A stretch of 64,000 bases of DNA from RYN-230 sp963717125. Its GTDB lineage: Bacteria > Actinomycetota > Actinomycetes > Streptosporangiales > Streptosporangiaceae. Shown one piece after another: positions 31,870-40,878 of this stretch. Position numbers and translations under genes: made by a program. Each line of letters opens with the position of its first letter. The first letter of the stretch is position 1. The stretch lies in the NCBI GenBank assembly GCA_963717125.1, contig CAVQVG010000004.1:62001-126000 (forward strand), written 5' to 3'. The notes below the pieces were generated by a model that saw only the letters and a list, made by a program, of their open reading frames with translations, ran no database searches and had not been told where the DNA came from.

Positions 31870-33024
31870 ATGCCGGCCGAGCGGATGCTGCCCAGCACGG
31901 AGGCCGCGGACCTGCTGGCGCTGACCCGGGACCTGGCCGCCGCGGAACTGGCCCCGATAGCCAGCGAGTACGAGGCGGCCAGCCGCTTCCCGCGGGACAA
32001 GTTCCGGCTGCTCGGCAAGAGCGGGCTGCTCGGCCTGCCCTACCCGGAGCGCTGGGGCGGCAGCGCGCTCAGCTACGAGGTGTACCTCCAGGTCCTGGAG
32101 GAACTGGCCGCGGCCTGGATGACGGTCGCGGTCGGGCTGTCGGTGCACACCATGTCCTGCTACCCGCTGGCCGGGTTCGGCACGGACGAGCAGCGCGACG
32201 CGCTGCTGCCCGAATTGCTGGCCGGGGACCTGCTCGGCGGCTACGCGCTGTCCGAGCCCGAGTCCGGGTCGGACGCGGCCGCGCTGCGTACCCGCGCGGT
32301 GCGCGACGGCGACGCGTACTCGGTGACCGGGACCAAGGCGTGGATCACCCACGCCGGGGTGGCCGATTTCTACGCCCTGATGGTCCGGACCAGCCAGGAC
32401 GACGGCAGCCGGGGGATCAGCTGCCTACTGGCCGACGCGGCCACCCCCGGCCTGACGCCGGGGCCGCTGGAGCACAAGATGGGGCTGACCGGCTCGCCCA
32501 CCGCCCAGCTGCGGCTGGACGGGGCGCGCGTCCCGGTCGGCCTGCGGCTGGGGGCCGAGGGCGACGGGCTGAAGATCGCCCTCGACGCGCTCAACTCCGG
32601 CCGGCTCGGCATCGCCGCCTGCGCGGTCGGGCTGGCTCAGGCCGCCTTGGACGAGGCCGTCCGGTACGCCCGGCAGCGCACCCAGTTCGGCCGGCCCATC
32701 ATCGAGTTCCAGGGGCTGGAGTTCATGCTGGCCGACATGGCCGCCGGGGTGGAATCGGCCCGGGCCACCTATCTGGAGGCCGCCCGCCGCCGGGACCGCG
32801 GACTGCCGTTCCGCCGCCAGGCCTCGATCGCCAAGCTGGTCGCCACCGACATGGCGATGAAGGTGACCACCGACGCCGTCCAGGTGCTGGGCGGCGCCGG
32901 GTACACCCGTGACTTCCCGGTCGAGCGCTACCTGCGCGAGGCCAAGGTGCCGCAGATCTTCGAGGGCACCAACCAGATCCAGCGCATGGTCATCGCCCGG
33001 GAGCTGCGCAAGCAGGAAAGCTGA
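31870..33024 (+). CDS. Acyl-CoA dehydrogenase
   Basis: 384 residues. The flavin-binding YALSEPESGSDAAAL near residue 128, the central GTKAWITHAG, RLGIAACAVGLAQAALDEAV, the dimer segment YARQRTQFGRPI and the catalytic glutamate in QIFEGTNQIQRMV are all present. It introduces a 2,3-double bond into an acyl-CoA with FAD. GGAGGGAGG lies just before the ATG. Downstream is a short relic and then ferredoxin-P450; whether it is in the same transcript is unclear. Confidence 0.92.
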   Translation: MPAERMLPSTEAADLLALTRDLAAAELAPIASEYEAASRFPRDKFRLLGKSGLLGLPYPERWGGSALSYEVYLQVLEELAAAWMTVAVGLSVHTMSCYPLAGFGTDEQRDALLPELLAGDLLGGYALSEPESGSDAAALRTRAVRDGDAYSVTGTKAWITHAGVADFYALMVRTSQDDGSRGISCLLADAATPGLTPGPLEHKMGLTGSPTAQLRLDGARVPVGLRLGAEGDGLKIALDALNSGRLGIAACAVGLAQAALDEAVRYARQRTQFGRPIIEFQGLEFMLADMAAGVESARATYLEAARRRDRGLPFRRQASIAKLVATDMAMKVTTDAVQVLGGAGYTRDFPVERYLREAKVPQIFEGTNQIQRMVIARELRKQES

Positions 33025-33111
33025 TGCCGACCGCCAGGCCCCCAGCCGGTCCAGCCGTCCCAGCCATTGGCCGCGCTGGTCGCACAAGCTGAAGCCGAGA
33101 GGGCGTTCAGC

Positions 33112-33225
33112 ATGCTGCTTCTGGGATTGGATGCGGCCGCGCTGCTCATCAGCGCGGCGGCCGGCCTGCTGACCGCGCTCCGCGCCGCGCGGCTGTCCCC
33201 GACCGAGGCGCTATGGTCCATATGA
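33112..33225 (+). pseudogene. C-terminal tail of an FtsX/MacB-type ABC permease
   Basis: The 37-residue frame LLGLDAAALLISAAAGLLTA then LRAARLSPTEALWSI is the last membrane helix plus the PARRAARLSPxEAL tail that ends FtsX-like permeases. The rest of the permease is gone. Any translation would start at ATG 33112. Confidence 0.65.
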
Positions 33226-33255
33226 GGGCATCCCCGCAGAGACGGGAACGACGCA

Positions 33256-33510
33256 GTGAAGGTGCACATCGACGCCGGGCGCTGCCAGGGGCACGGCCGC
33301 TGCTACGACCTGGCCCCGGGCCTGTTCGGCGACGACGACGAGGGGTACGGGCAGGTGCTCGGCGACGGGATCGTGCCGCCGGGCGAGGAGAAGGCGGCCC
33401 GGCTGGCGGTGGCCAACTGCCCGGAACGCGCGATCGACCTGCTCGAGGCGACCCGCGCGATTGACCGGCCCGAGGCGCCCCGCGCGGTTGACCTGCTCGA
33501 GGAGATCTGA
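33256..33510 (+). CDS. Ferredoxin for P450, with repeated C-terminal tail
   Basis: 84 residues. A small 3Fe-4S-type ferredoxin: VHIDAGRCQGHGRCYDLAP with two cluster cysteines and a late NCPERAI cysteine; only three cluster cysteines are visible, as is usual for P450-linked types. The fold should end near residue 62 (AIDLLE). Here it continues as AIDLLEATR, AIDRPEAPR, AVDLLEEI, a triplicated 9-residue unit. GTG start. The stop is one base before the P450 ATG, so it is almost certainly the P450 electron donor. Confidence 0.9.
   Translation: MKVHIDAGRCQGHGRCYDLAPGLFGDDDEGYGQVLGDGIVPPGEEKAARLAVANCPERAIDLLEATRAIDRPEAPRAVDLLEEI
33427..33507 (+). repeat. 27-bp tandem repeat, three copies, in ferredoxin 3' end
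   Basis: Copies at 33427-33453, 33454-33480 and 33481-33507, all starting CGCGCG(A/G)T(C/T)GACC. Copies 1 and 3 are more alike than copy 2. In-frame units of nine residues. Confidence 0.9.
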
Positions 33511-33511
33511 G

Positions 33512-34786
33512 ATGGCGGTCGATAACCGGTTCGGCCACGAGTACCGGGCGGGGGACGAGGCCGAGCCCGAGGTCATGCGGAGCGAGATCGTCACCGGCCC
33601 GGTGTCCGACTGGGCCACCGATTTCTCCCACCTCGAGCCGGAGTGGGCCGCCGATCCGTACCCGATCCAGGACGACCTGCGGCAGCGCTGCCCGATCGCG
33701 CACACCGGGCGGTTCGGCGGCGGCTGGCTGCCGGTGCGCTACGCGGACGTCGCGGCGATCGCCTACGACACCGATCTGTTCTCCTCACGCGCCATCATCA
33801 TGAGCAACGTCCGGCCGCCTCATGAGCTGGCCCCGGTCGGCGGCTCGCCGCCGATCTCGTCCGACCCGCCGTTCCACCACGACGCGCGCAAGCTGCTGCT
33901 GCCCGCGTTCACCCGGTCCGCGGTCGGCCGGCAGGAAGCAGCCACCCGGGCGTTCTGCGCGTCGCTCATCGACAGTTTCGACGGCCGGGACGTGGTGGAC
34001 GCCGCCTGCGAGTACGCGCAGCACATCCCGGTCCGGGTCATCGCGGACATGCTCGGCTTCCCGCCCGAGGACGGGCCGCAGTTCCGCGAGTTCGTGACCG
34101 ACCTGCTGGAAGGCGTCAACCTGCCGCCGGACGAGCGCCTCGAGCGGGTGCGCCGGCTGTTCGACTACCTGCTGGCGCAGGTCGACGAGCACCTGGCCCG
34201 GCCGCGGGACGACTTGACCAGCTACCTGCTCGACGCTGAGCTGGGCGGGCACAAGCTCGACCCGGACCACGTGGTCGGCACGATGGCACTGCTGCTCATC
34301 GCGGGCATCGATACGACGTGGAGCGCGATCGGCGCGTCGCTGTGGCACCTGGCCGCCGTCCCGGCGGACCGGGCCCGGCTGGTCGCCGAGCCCGGGCTGC
34401 TGCCGACCGCGGTGGAGGAACTCCTCCGCGCCTACGCGCCGGTCACCATGGCCCGGCTGGTCACCGGCGACGTGCGCTGGCAGGGCGTGGACATGAAGGC
34501 CGACGACTGGATCCTGCTGTCGTTCCCGGCGGCCAACCGTGACCCGGCCCAGTTCGACCGCGCGGATGAGGTCATCATCGATCGCGAGCTCAACCGGCAC
34601 GCCGCGTTCGGCCTCGGCATCCACCGCTGCCTCGGCTCGCACCTGGCCCGGATGGAGCTCCGGGTCGCGCTGGAAACGTGGCTGGACCGGATCCCGGAGT
34701 TCAGCCTGGCCGACCCGGCCGCGGTGACCTGGGCGGCTGGCCAGATCCGCGGGCCGCGCACGCTGCCGCTGAAGATCCGTGGCTGA
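33512..34786 (+). CDS. Cytochrome P450
   Basis: 424 residues of a soluble class I P450. It has the I-helix AGIDTTWSAIG (acid-threonine pair) near residue 268, the K-helix EELLR, and the heme-cysteine loop FGLGIHRCLGSHLARME near 370. The oxidised substrate is not evident. GGAG lies eight bases before the ATG and it follows the ferredoxin by one base. The stop overlaps the next gene's start by eight bases, so ferredoxin, P450, DUF1707 and GNAT genes form one tightly packed run. Confidence 0.94.
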   Translation: MAVDNRFGHEYRAGDEAEPEVMRSEIVTGPVSDWATDFSHLEPEWAADPYPIQDDLRQRCPIAHTGRFGGGWLPVRYADVAAIAYDTDLFSSRAIIMSNVRPPHELAPVGGSPPISSDPPFHHDARKLLLPAFTRSAVGRQEAATRAFCASLIDSFDGRDVVDAACEYAQHIPVRVIADMLGFPPEDGPQFREFVTDLLEGVNLPPDERLERVRRLFDYLLAQVDEHLARPRDDLTSYLLDAELGGHKLDPDHVVGTMALLLIAGIDTTWSAIGASLWHLAAVPADRARLVAEPGLLPTAVEELLRAYAPVTMARLVTGDVRWQGVDMKADDWILLSFPAANRDPAQFDRADEVIIDRELNRHAAFGLGIHRCLGSHLARMELRVALETWLDRIPEFSLADPAAVTWAAGQIRGPRTLPLKIRG

Positions 34787-35396
34787 CGCTGAGCTGCGCG
34801 CGTCGCACGAGGACCGGGACCGGATCGCCGAGCTGCTCCGGGTGGCCGCGGGTGACGGCCGGCTGACCGCCGAAGAACTCGACCAGCGGCTGGAGCGGGC
34901 GCTGACCGCGCGCACCGTGGGCGAGCTGGCCGAGCTGAGCCGCGACCTGCCGGCGCCGGGCGGCGCGGCCGTCGCCGGGCTGGCCGGGCTGGCCGGGCTG
35001 GGCGGGCTGGCCGGGCAGCCCAAGGACGTCGTCCGGATCGAGCGGCAGGGCGGCAACGACAAGCGGGACGGCCGCTGGCTCTTGCCGCGGCGGATCGAGG
35101 TGCGGGTCGGCTGGGGTCACGTCACGCTGGACTTCACCGAGGCGGTGATCACCCAGCCGGTGCTGCACATCAACGCCGAGGTGCGCAGCGGCACGTTGAC
35201 GCTGCTGACCAGGCCGGGCATCTCGATCGACGCGGACGACGTGGCCGTGCGCAGCAGCGGCAGCGTCAAGATCCGGGTACCGCAGCACCCGGAGGTGCCG
35301 GTGCTACTGCGGATCGTGCTGTCCGGCACGGTCAACACCGGGCACCTCAGGGCGCGACCGCGGCGCCGTCTGCTCGGGCGAGGGCGTGCCTCGTGA
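34779..35396 (+). CDS. DUF1707 protein
   Basis: 205 residues. The N-terminal DUF1707 helix pair ELRASHEDRDRIAELLRVAA, GDGRLTAEELDQRLERALTA and RTVGELAELSRDLP is clear. A Gly/Ala/Leu linker (GLAGLAGLGGLAG) leads to a beta-strand domain (RIEVRVGWGHVTLDFTEAVI, ADDVAVRSSGSVKIRVP) like the LiaF/DUF2154-type repeats, and a basic end. Such proteins probably sense or bind at the membrane or cell wall, but no function is proven. GTG start overlaps the P450 stop. A paralogue lies at 38298-38900. Confidence 0.88.
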   Translation: MADAELRASHEDRDRIAELLRVAAGDGRLTAEELDQRLERALTARTVGELAELSRDLPAPGGAAVAGLAGLAGLGGLAGQPKDVVRIERQGGNDKRDGRWLLPRRIEVRVGWGHVTLDFTEAVITQPVLHINAEVRSGTLTLLTRPGISIDADDVAVRSSGSVKIRVPQHPEVPVLLRIVLSGTVNTGHLRARPRRRLLGRGRAS

Positions 35397-35965
35397 CCAT
35401 GCCCGGCCGGCTGGCCCTCCCGGCCTTTCCGACGCTCCGTGGGGAGCGGGTCATCCTGCGCGCGTCCCGGGACTCGGACGTCGAGGACCGGTTGCGTCAC
35501 CCTATCGACCCGGAAGAGGAGGACGGCTACGGCTCGTCGTGGCGGCGGGAGTGGGACGGCCGCCGCTATCACGCGCGTGCGGACCTGACCGCGCGCCGCG
35601 GACCCGCCGGTCCGGGGGAGTACAGCTGGGCGATCGAGCACGCGGGCTCCAGCATCGGCGGCGCGGGGCTGCGGGTGAACGTCGATCAGCACTCCGCGAC
35701 GTACTGGGTGGGGCTGTTCGTGGCCAGCCTGCGCGGCCAGGGGCTGGGCCGCGAGGTGACCCGGCTGGTGCTGTCCTGGGCCTTCGGTGAGCTCGGCGCG
35801 CACCGGGTGCAGCTGGAGGTGCTGGCGTTCAACCGCCGGGCCATCGACTGCTACCTGGCCTGCGGGTTCCGCACGGAAGGCACCCGCCGCGAGGCGGAGC
35901 TGTACCCGGACGGCTGGCACGACATGATCCTGATGGCGGTGCTGCGGTCCGAGTTTCCTGGCTAG
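35393..35965 (+). CDS. GNAT-family acetyltransferase (RimJ-like)
   Basis: 190 residues. It opens with FPTLRGERVILRASRDSD, has YWVGLFVASLRGQGLGREVT (acetyl-CoA loop with GQGLGxE) near residue 105, and ends with VQLEVLAFNRRAIDCYLACG and FRTEGTRREAEL. This is the RimJ/RimL-type arrangement that acetylates protein N-termini or small amines. GTG start overlaps the DUF1707 stop by four bases. Its stop overlaps the convergent DinB fragment by four bases. Confidence 0.9.
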   Translation: MTMPGRLALPAFPTLRGERVILRASRDSDVEDRLRHPIDPEEEDGYGSSWRREWDGRRYHARADLTARRGPAGPGEYSWAIEHAGSSIGGAGLRVNVDQHSATYWVGLFVASLRGQGLGREVTRLVLSWAFGELGAHRVQLEVLAFNRRAIDCYLACGFRTEGTRREAELYPDGWHDMILMAVLRSEFPG

Positions 35966-36261
35966 CCCGCCGGCGGGTTGACCAGCTCCCTGATCAGGTC
36001 GGCGTGCCCGTTGTGCCGGGCGTACTCCTCGATCATGTGCTGGTAGACCCAGCGCAGCGAGCATTCCATCTGGCGGCCGCCGCGCAGGCCGGTGCCGGTG
36101 TCGTCGAGTTCGTGCGCGGCGGCGGTGCGCCGGCTCTGCGCGCACTCCGCCTGCCACCCGGCCAGGTCGGCCGCCCAGTCGGCGCCGTCCAGCGGCCCCC
36201 AGGCGGTGTTCGGACCGGCTTCCGTCCAGTACCGGGAGGGCAGCGCCGGGTTCCGCAGCAC
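35962..36261 (-). pseudogene. C-terminal half of a DinB/DUF664 protein
   Basis: 99 residues from a GTG. SRYWTEAGPNTAWGPLDGAD and LRWVYQHMIEEYARHNGHAD match the second half of DUF664/DinB proteins, including the HMIEEYARHxGHAD metal-helix. The first 70-80 residues with the first metal histidine are missing, and nothing upstream restores them, so the protein is probably non-functional. Confidence 0.75.
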
Positions 36262-36301
36262 GGGACCGAAGGTAGCACCCGGCTGCGGCGGCCCTGACTG
36301 G

Positions 36302-36601
36302 TCAGCCGTCCGGCATGCCGAGAGCGTGAAACTCGACCCGGTAGAGCACGGTGTCGTCGCCGATCGGGCCCGCGTGGGCGGCCCGGCGGCGCAGCGCCTC
36401 CCGGTCCCGCTCCCCGGACCGCCGGATGTCGGCCGGGCTGATGGCGGCGAACGGCACGAGTTCGATGCCGTCCACCTCGATCTGCCCGGGGCCGACCGGG
36501 TACCGGCCGCCCTCCCGCACGCGTGCCCGCCGCCACAGCCGGAACGAGACCGTGATGTCGCCCGCCAGCACGCCCTCGCGCAGCTCCGGGCTGAACTCCA
36601 T
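36302..36601 (-). CDS. ASCH-domain protein
   Basis: 99 residues. The compact barrel of ASCH/PUA-like proteins is suggested by MEFSPELREGVLAGDITVSF, LWRRARVREGGRYPVGPGQI, VDGIELVPFAAISPADIRR and VLYRVEFH. The ASCH fold usually binds RNA or modified bases. Single gene transcribed away from the DUF222 gene; it could share a transcript with the DinB fragment downstream. Confidence 0.75.
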   Translation of the reverse strand: MEFSPELREGVLAGDITVSFRLWRRARVREGGRYPVGPGQIEVDGIELVPFAAISPADIRRSGERDREALRRRAAHAGPIGDDTVLYRVEFHALGMPDG

Positions 36602-36734
36602 GCCCCGATGCTACGACGCCGGGCCGTTCGGCCGTCCGGCTGGCGGCAGACTGTCGGTGGGTCCGAGTAGGGTCGAACTAGTCTTCGATCAAACGCGTGG
36701 AGCAGGACTCCTTCGGATCGGGAGGTGAGCTGCG

Positions 36735-38245
36735 GTGTGCGACCGGTTACCGAAGCCGGACAGCGTCGCCGGCGCGCTGGCCTGCCTGGACCAGGCGCTG
36801 GACTACCTGAACGCCGCGGATGTGGCCGCCCTGCCGGTGGACACCCAGGCTGAGGCGCTGAAGTCGCTGGAAGCAGCCGAGGCCAAGCACACCGCGGCCC
36901 GGTCCGCGGTGCTGTCCGCGTTCAGCGCCAGCGGCGGCCCGGAAGCCGATGGGCACGGCGGCGCCCGAGTCTGGTTGCGCTGGCAGACCCGAGTTACCAA
37001 GAGCGCCGCCGCCGGGGCGGTCGCCTGGATGCGGCGGCTGGCCGCCCATCCGGCGATCGAGCGCGCCCTGGCTGGCGGGGAGATCTCCGCGTCCTGGGCC
37101 CGGGAGCTGTGCGGCTGGACCGACCGGCTCCCGGCCAGTGTGCGGGAGGATGCCGACCAGCTCTTGTGCCAGGCCGCTGCCGACGGTGCGGACCTGGCCG
37201 ACCTGGGCCGCCTGGCCGAAGCCATCTACCTGCGGACCCGCGGCCCGGATGACGGCGACGAGGACGATTTCGGCGACCGGCACTTCCACCTGGGCATCAC
37301 GTTCGGCGGCGCTGGCCGGGCTCAGGGTGACCTGACCCCGGGCTGCGCGGCTGCGCTGTCCGCGGTGCTGGACGCGCTCGGCAAGAGAGCCGGCCGGAGG
37401 ACACCCGGACCGCCGCGCAGCGCCGCCACGACGCGCTAGAGGACGCCTGCCGCCGCCTCATCGCCACCGGCATGCTGCCCGCCCGCGGCGGGCAGCCCAC
37501 TCAGGTTCAGGTCCACCTGGGGCTGGCCGAGTTGCGGGACATGCCGGGCGCGGCGGCCACCGAACAGGCCTGGGCGGATTCCCGGGCCGGCGCCGGGGAG
37601 ACCAGCCGGGCCTGCCGCCGCACCGCTCCGGCTGGCCGGCCGGGCTGGCTGACCGGCGCCGAAGCTCAGGCGGCGGCCTGCGACGCGACCGTCATCCCAG
37701 TGGTCACCGGTCAGGTTGACTGGACGGCGCTGGGCCGGCTCACCGACACGTTCGCTGAGGCCCACCGGCGGCCGCTGACCCGGGTCAGCCGGCGGCGGCT
37801 GGCCCGGGCCCTGCTGGGCCTGGCCATCGACGCGGTGTCCGGCCCCGGTGGCCTGGCCGCCGCGCTGCGCGCCAATCTCACCGGCACCGAGCTGGGCCTG
37901 GCCGCCCCGCTGACCTCCATCAGCCTGCCGCTGGACGTCGGCGCAGCCGGTGAAGGCATCCCGGCTCAGCTGCGCCGAGCGGTCACCCTGCGGCATCCGT
38001 ACTGCAGCTTCCCCGGGTGCCGCCAGCCCGCCAGCGTGTGCGACGTGCACCATCTGGTGCCCCGCTCGGCGGGCGGCGTCACCGCCCTGCATAACCTGGT
38101 GCCGCTGTGCCGGTTCCATCACCTGATCGCGATTCACCAGTGGGGCTGGACCCTGCGCCTCAACCCCGATGGCACGACGACCGCGACCAGCCCGGATGGC
38201 CGCCGGGTCTGGCACAGCCACAGCCCGCCCGGCCGGGCGGCGTAG
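36735..38245 (+). pseudogene. DUF222-HNH (13E12-type) endonuclease gene split by a frameshift
   Basis: The first frame (36735-37439) encodes the DUF222 domain to ALSAVLDALGKRAG. The second, from about 37395 to 38245, continues as PEDTRTAAQRRHDALEDACR and ends in the HNH motif CSFPGCRQPASVCDVHH, HLVPRSAGGVTALHNLVPLC. Restoring one C in the GGCCGG at 37392-37397 would give KRAGPEDTRTAAQ in one frame, as in intact family members. GTG start after GGGAGGTGA. 13E12 proteins are repeated in actinobacterial genomes; their role is unknown. A sequencing error is the main alternative to true inactivation. Confidence 0.88.
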
Positions 38246-38297
38246 GCCCGGCTTGCCCCGTGTTGCGGAGTTCGCGAGGGGCTTACAAGATGTGCCC

Positions 38298-38900
38298 ATG
38301 ACAGGAGAGCCTGGCCCGGGTGGCCAGCCGGAGCTGCGCGCCTCGTACGAAGACCGGGAACGGGCCGCCGAGGTCATCCGCGTCGCGGCCGGTGACGGGC
38401 GGCTGACCGCGGACGAACTGGATGAGCGCCTGGAGAAAGCGCTGACCGCGCGCACCACCGGCGAGCTGGCCGTACTGACCGCGGACCTGCCCGCGGTGCC
38501 GGGCGCGGCGGCCGCGGCGGCCAAGGATCTGGTCGAGATCACCTGCATAGGCGGAAACGCCCGCCGGATCGGCGGGTGGGTGGTGCCGCGGCGGATGGAG
38601 ATCTCGGCCACCGGCGGTAACGTGAAGCTCGATTTCACCGAGGCCGTGATCACCGGGCCCACCCTGCGCGTCAACGCCAGCATGCGCGGCGGGAATCTCA
38701 TCCTGGTGACCCGGGCCGGCCTGGAGGTCGACACCGACGGCGTGACGACGATCGGCGGCAACATCCGGATCCGGCCCGCCCGCGGCCCGAAGCAGCCGGT
38801 GATCCTGCGGGTGGAGCTGGCTGGCCAGGCCTTCGGCGGCAACGTCGTGGTGCGGCCGCCGCGGCGGACCCTGTGGCAGTGGCTGCTGCGCCGGCCCTGA
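38298..38900 (+). CDS. DUF1707 protein
   Basis: 200 residues. The DUF1707 head is nearly the same as at 34779 (ELRASYEDRERAAEVIRVAA, GDGRLTADELDERLEKALTA). The beta domain has an evident internal period: CIGGNARRIGGWVVPRRMEI, TGGNVKLDFTEAVIT, MRGGNLILVTRAGLEV, IGGNIRIRPA and GGNVVVRPP, where each strand starts with GGN. It probably forms a beta-solenoid like LiaF. The ATG at 38298 is chosen as the first before the head. It lies just before the phosphatase gene. Confidence 0.88.
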   Translation: MTGEPGPGGQPELRASYEDRERAAEVIRVAAGDGRLTADELDERLEKALTARTTGELAVLTADLPAVPGAAAAAAKDLVEITCIGGNARRIGGWVVPRRMEISATGGNVKLDFTEAVITGPTLRVNASMRGGNLILVTRAGLEVDTDGVTTIGGNIRIRPARGPKQPVILRVELAGQAFGGNVVVRPPRRTLWQWLLRRP

Positions 38901-38912
38901 CAGGATGGCGGC

Positions 38913-39686
38913 ATGGCGTGGATCGACCTCGATGGTGCTGTCAACGTACGCGATCTGGGTGGCCTGCCCACCGAGGACGGCGGCAAGACCGCGGCCGGCC
39001 TGCTGCTGCGCGGCGACAACCTGCAGGACCTGTCGCCGGCTGACGTGACCCGGCTGGTCCACGGCATCGGCCTGACCACGGTGGTCGACCTGCGCAGCAC
39101 GGCGGAGCTGCGCTCCGAGGGCCCGGCCCCGCTGGACGCGGTGCCGGACGTGCGGCATGTGCACTGCCCGGTGCTGCCGGAACAAGGCGCCGCCACCGAC
39201 GTGGTCGCCGACGTGCTGCTAACCCGGGACGAGGCGGACCGGTCCCGCTACCCGGCCGACCCCCGGGCCGGTCACTACCTGGGCTATCTGGAAGACCGCC
39301 CGGACCAGGTGGTGGCCGCGGTGCGCGGCGTGGCCACCGCGCCGGGCGTGGCGCTGGTGCACTGCGCGGCGGGCAAGGACCGGACCGGGGTGGTGGTCGC
39401 GCTGGCGCTCAGCGCGGTCGGCGTCCGCCCGGACGCGGTGGCCGCCGACTACGCCGCCACCGGGGAGCGCCTCGAGCCGCTGCTGGCCCGGCTGCGCCGG
39501 TCCCCGGCATACGCGCCCGACGTGGACAGCAAGCCAGCCGGGTCGCACCGGCCGCAGGCCGGCACGATGACGACGTTCCTGGACCAGCTGAGCGCCCGCT
39601 ACGGCGGGGCCATCCAGTGGCTGGCCGGGCACGGTTTCGGCCCGGACGAGCTGCGCCTGCTGCACGCGAAGCTGCGCCAGGCCTGA
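38913..39686 (+). CDS. Tyrosine-protein phosphatase (Y_phosphatase3 type)
   Basis: 257 residues. It has the family opening NVRDLGGLPTEDGG, LLRGDNLQDLSPADV, VVDLRSTAEL and the P-loop HCAAGKDRTG near residue 150, with nucleophile cysteine and arginine. The GKDRTG form is that of MptpB-like and lipid-like phosphatases. It would dephosphorylate tyrosine proteins or phosphoinositides; it is cytoplasmic because it has no signal peptide. It follows the DUF1707 gene by 12 bp, so the two are likely co-transcribed. Confidence 0.92.
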   Translation: MAWIDLDGAVNVRDLGGLPTEDGGKTAAGLLLRGDNLQDLSPADVTRLVHGIGLTTVVDLRSTAELRSEGPAPLDAVPDVRHVHCPVLPEQGAATDVVADVLLTRDEADRSRYPADPRAGHYLGYLEDRPDQVVAAVRGVATAPGVALVHCAAGKDRTGVVVALALSAVGVRPDAVAADYAATGERLEPLLARLRRSPAYAPDVDSKPAGSHRPQAGTMTTFLDQLSARYGGAIQWLAGHGFGPDELRLLHAKLRQA

Positions 39687-39699
39687 CCGGCGCGGCCGG

Positions 39700-40878
39700 T
39701 TAGCTGAGCAGCTCCCGGGCGATCACCAGTTGCTGGATCTGGCTGGTGCCCTCGTAGATCCGGAACAGCCGCACGTCGCGGTACAGCCGTTCGGCGGGCA
39801 CGCCGCGGATGTAACCGGAGCCGCCGTGGATCTGCACCGCGCGGTCCGCGATCCGGCCGACGGCCTCGCTGGCGAAGTACTTGGCCGCCGACGGGGCGAG
39901 CCGCCGGTCGGTGCCCGCCTCGTACTGGGCAGCGGCATCCAGCACCAGGGCCCGGGCCGCCAGGTACTCGGTCTGCGAATCCGCGAGCATGGCCTGGATG
40001 AGCTGGTACTCGGCGATCGGGTGACCGCCCTGGGAGCGCTGCCGGGCGTAGCTGACGCTCTCCTCGATCAGCCGGGCCGAGACGCCCACGCAGACCCCGG
40101 CAATGGTCAGCCGCCCGTGGGCCAGGCTGCGCATGGCCGTGCCGTACCCGGCCTGAGCGGCCTGCCCGACCAGCGCGTCGGCCGGCACCTGGACGCCGGT
40201 GAACGCGACATCGGCGGTCCAGGCGCCGGCCTGGCCCATCTTGTGATCGCGCGGGCCTACCGCCACCCCGGCCGCGGCGGCCGGCACGATGAACACCCCG
40301 ATGCCCTTGCCCGGCGGCGCCTCGGCATCGGTCCGGGCGAAGACCAGGAACACGTCGGCCGCCGGGGCGTTGGTGATGTACCGCTTGAGCCCGTCGATGA
40401 CCCAGCCCCCACCCCCCGCTTGCTGCCCCGTCCCCTCTGCACCGTCGCCCTGCACTGGCCGCGCCGTGGTGGTCAGCCGGCTCGGGTCGGAGCCGGCGTC
40501 CGGCTCGGTCAGCGCGAACGACGCCACCACCTCCCCAGCGGCCAGCTGAGGCAGCCACTGCTTGCGCTGCTCCGGGGTGCCCGCCGAGACCAGCACCTGC
40601 CCGGCGATCCCGTTGTTGGTGCCGAACAGCGACCGGAACGCGGGGCTGGCGTAGCCGAGTTCGATGGCCACCCGGACCTGCTGGGTGACCGACAGGCCGA
40701 GCCCGCCGTACTCCGTGGGCAGCGCGTAGCCGTACAGGCCCAGCTCCTTGGCCTGGTCGATCAGCCGGGCCGGGATCTCGTCGGTCTCGTCGATGCCGGC
40801 CTCGGCCGGCAGCACCTCGCGCCGGACGAACTCGCGCAGCAGGCTGAGCAGCTCGTCGAAGTCGGTCTGGTTCACCAT
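39700..40878 (-). CDS. Acyl-CoA dehydrogenase
   Basis: 392 residues. Features are FALTEPDAGSDPSRLTTTA near residue 120, IDGLKRYITNAP, HKMGQAGAWTADVAF, RLTIAGVCVGVSARLIEESV, SYARQRSQGGHPIAEYQLIQ and the catalytic glutamate in RIYEGTSQIQQLV. A Gly/Gln-rich insert (GAEGTGQQAGGGG) lies in the beta domain. The start at 40878 is the first residue of the native fold (MVNQTDFDELLSLL). Convergent with the phosphatase. Only about 39% identical-looking to the other dehydrogenase at 31870, so not a recent duplicate. Confidence 0.9.
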   Translation of the reverse strand: MVNQTDFDELLSLLREFVRREVLPAEAGIDETDEIPARLIDQAKELGLYGYALPTEYGGLGLSVTQQVRVAIELGYASPAFRSLFGTNNGIAGQVLVSAGTPEQRKQWLPQLAAGEVVASFALTEPDAGSDPSRLTTTARPVQGDGAEGTGQQAGGGGWVIDGLKRYITNAPAADVFLVFARTDAEAPPGKGIGVFIVPAAAAGVAVGPRDHKMGQAGAWTADVAFTGVQVPADALVGQAAQAGYGTAMRSLAHGRLTIAGVCVGVSARLIEESVSYARQRSQGGHPIAEYQLIQAMLADSQTEYLAARALVLDAAAQYEAGTDRRLAPSAAKYFASEAVGRIADRAVQIHGGSGYIRGVPAERLYRDVRLFRIYEGTSQIQQLVIARELLS

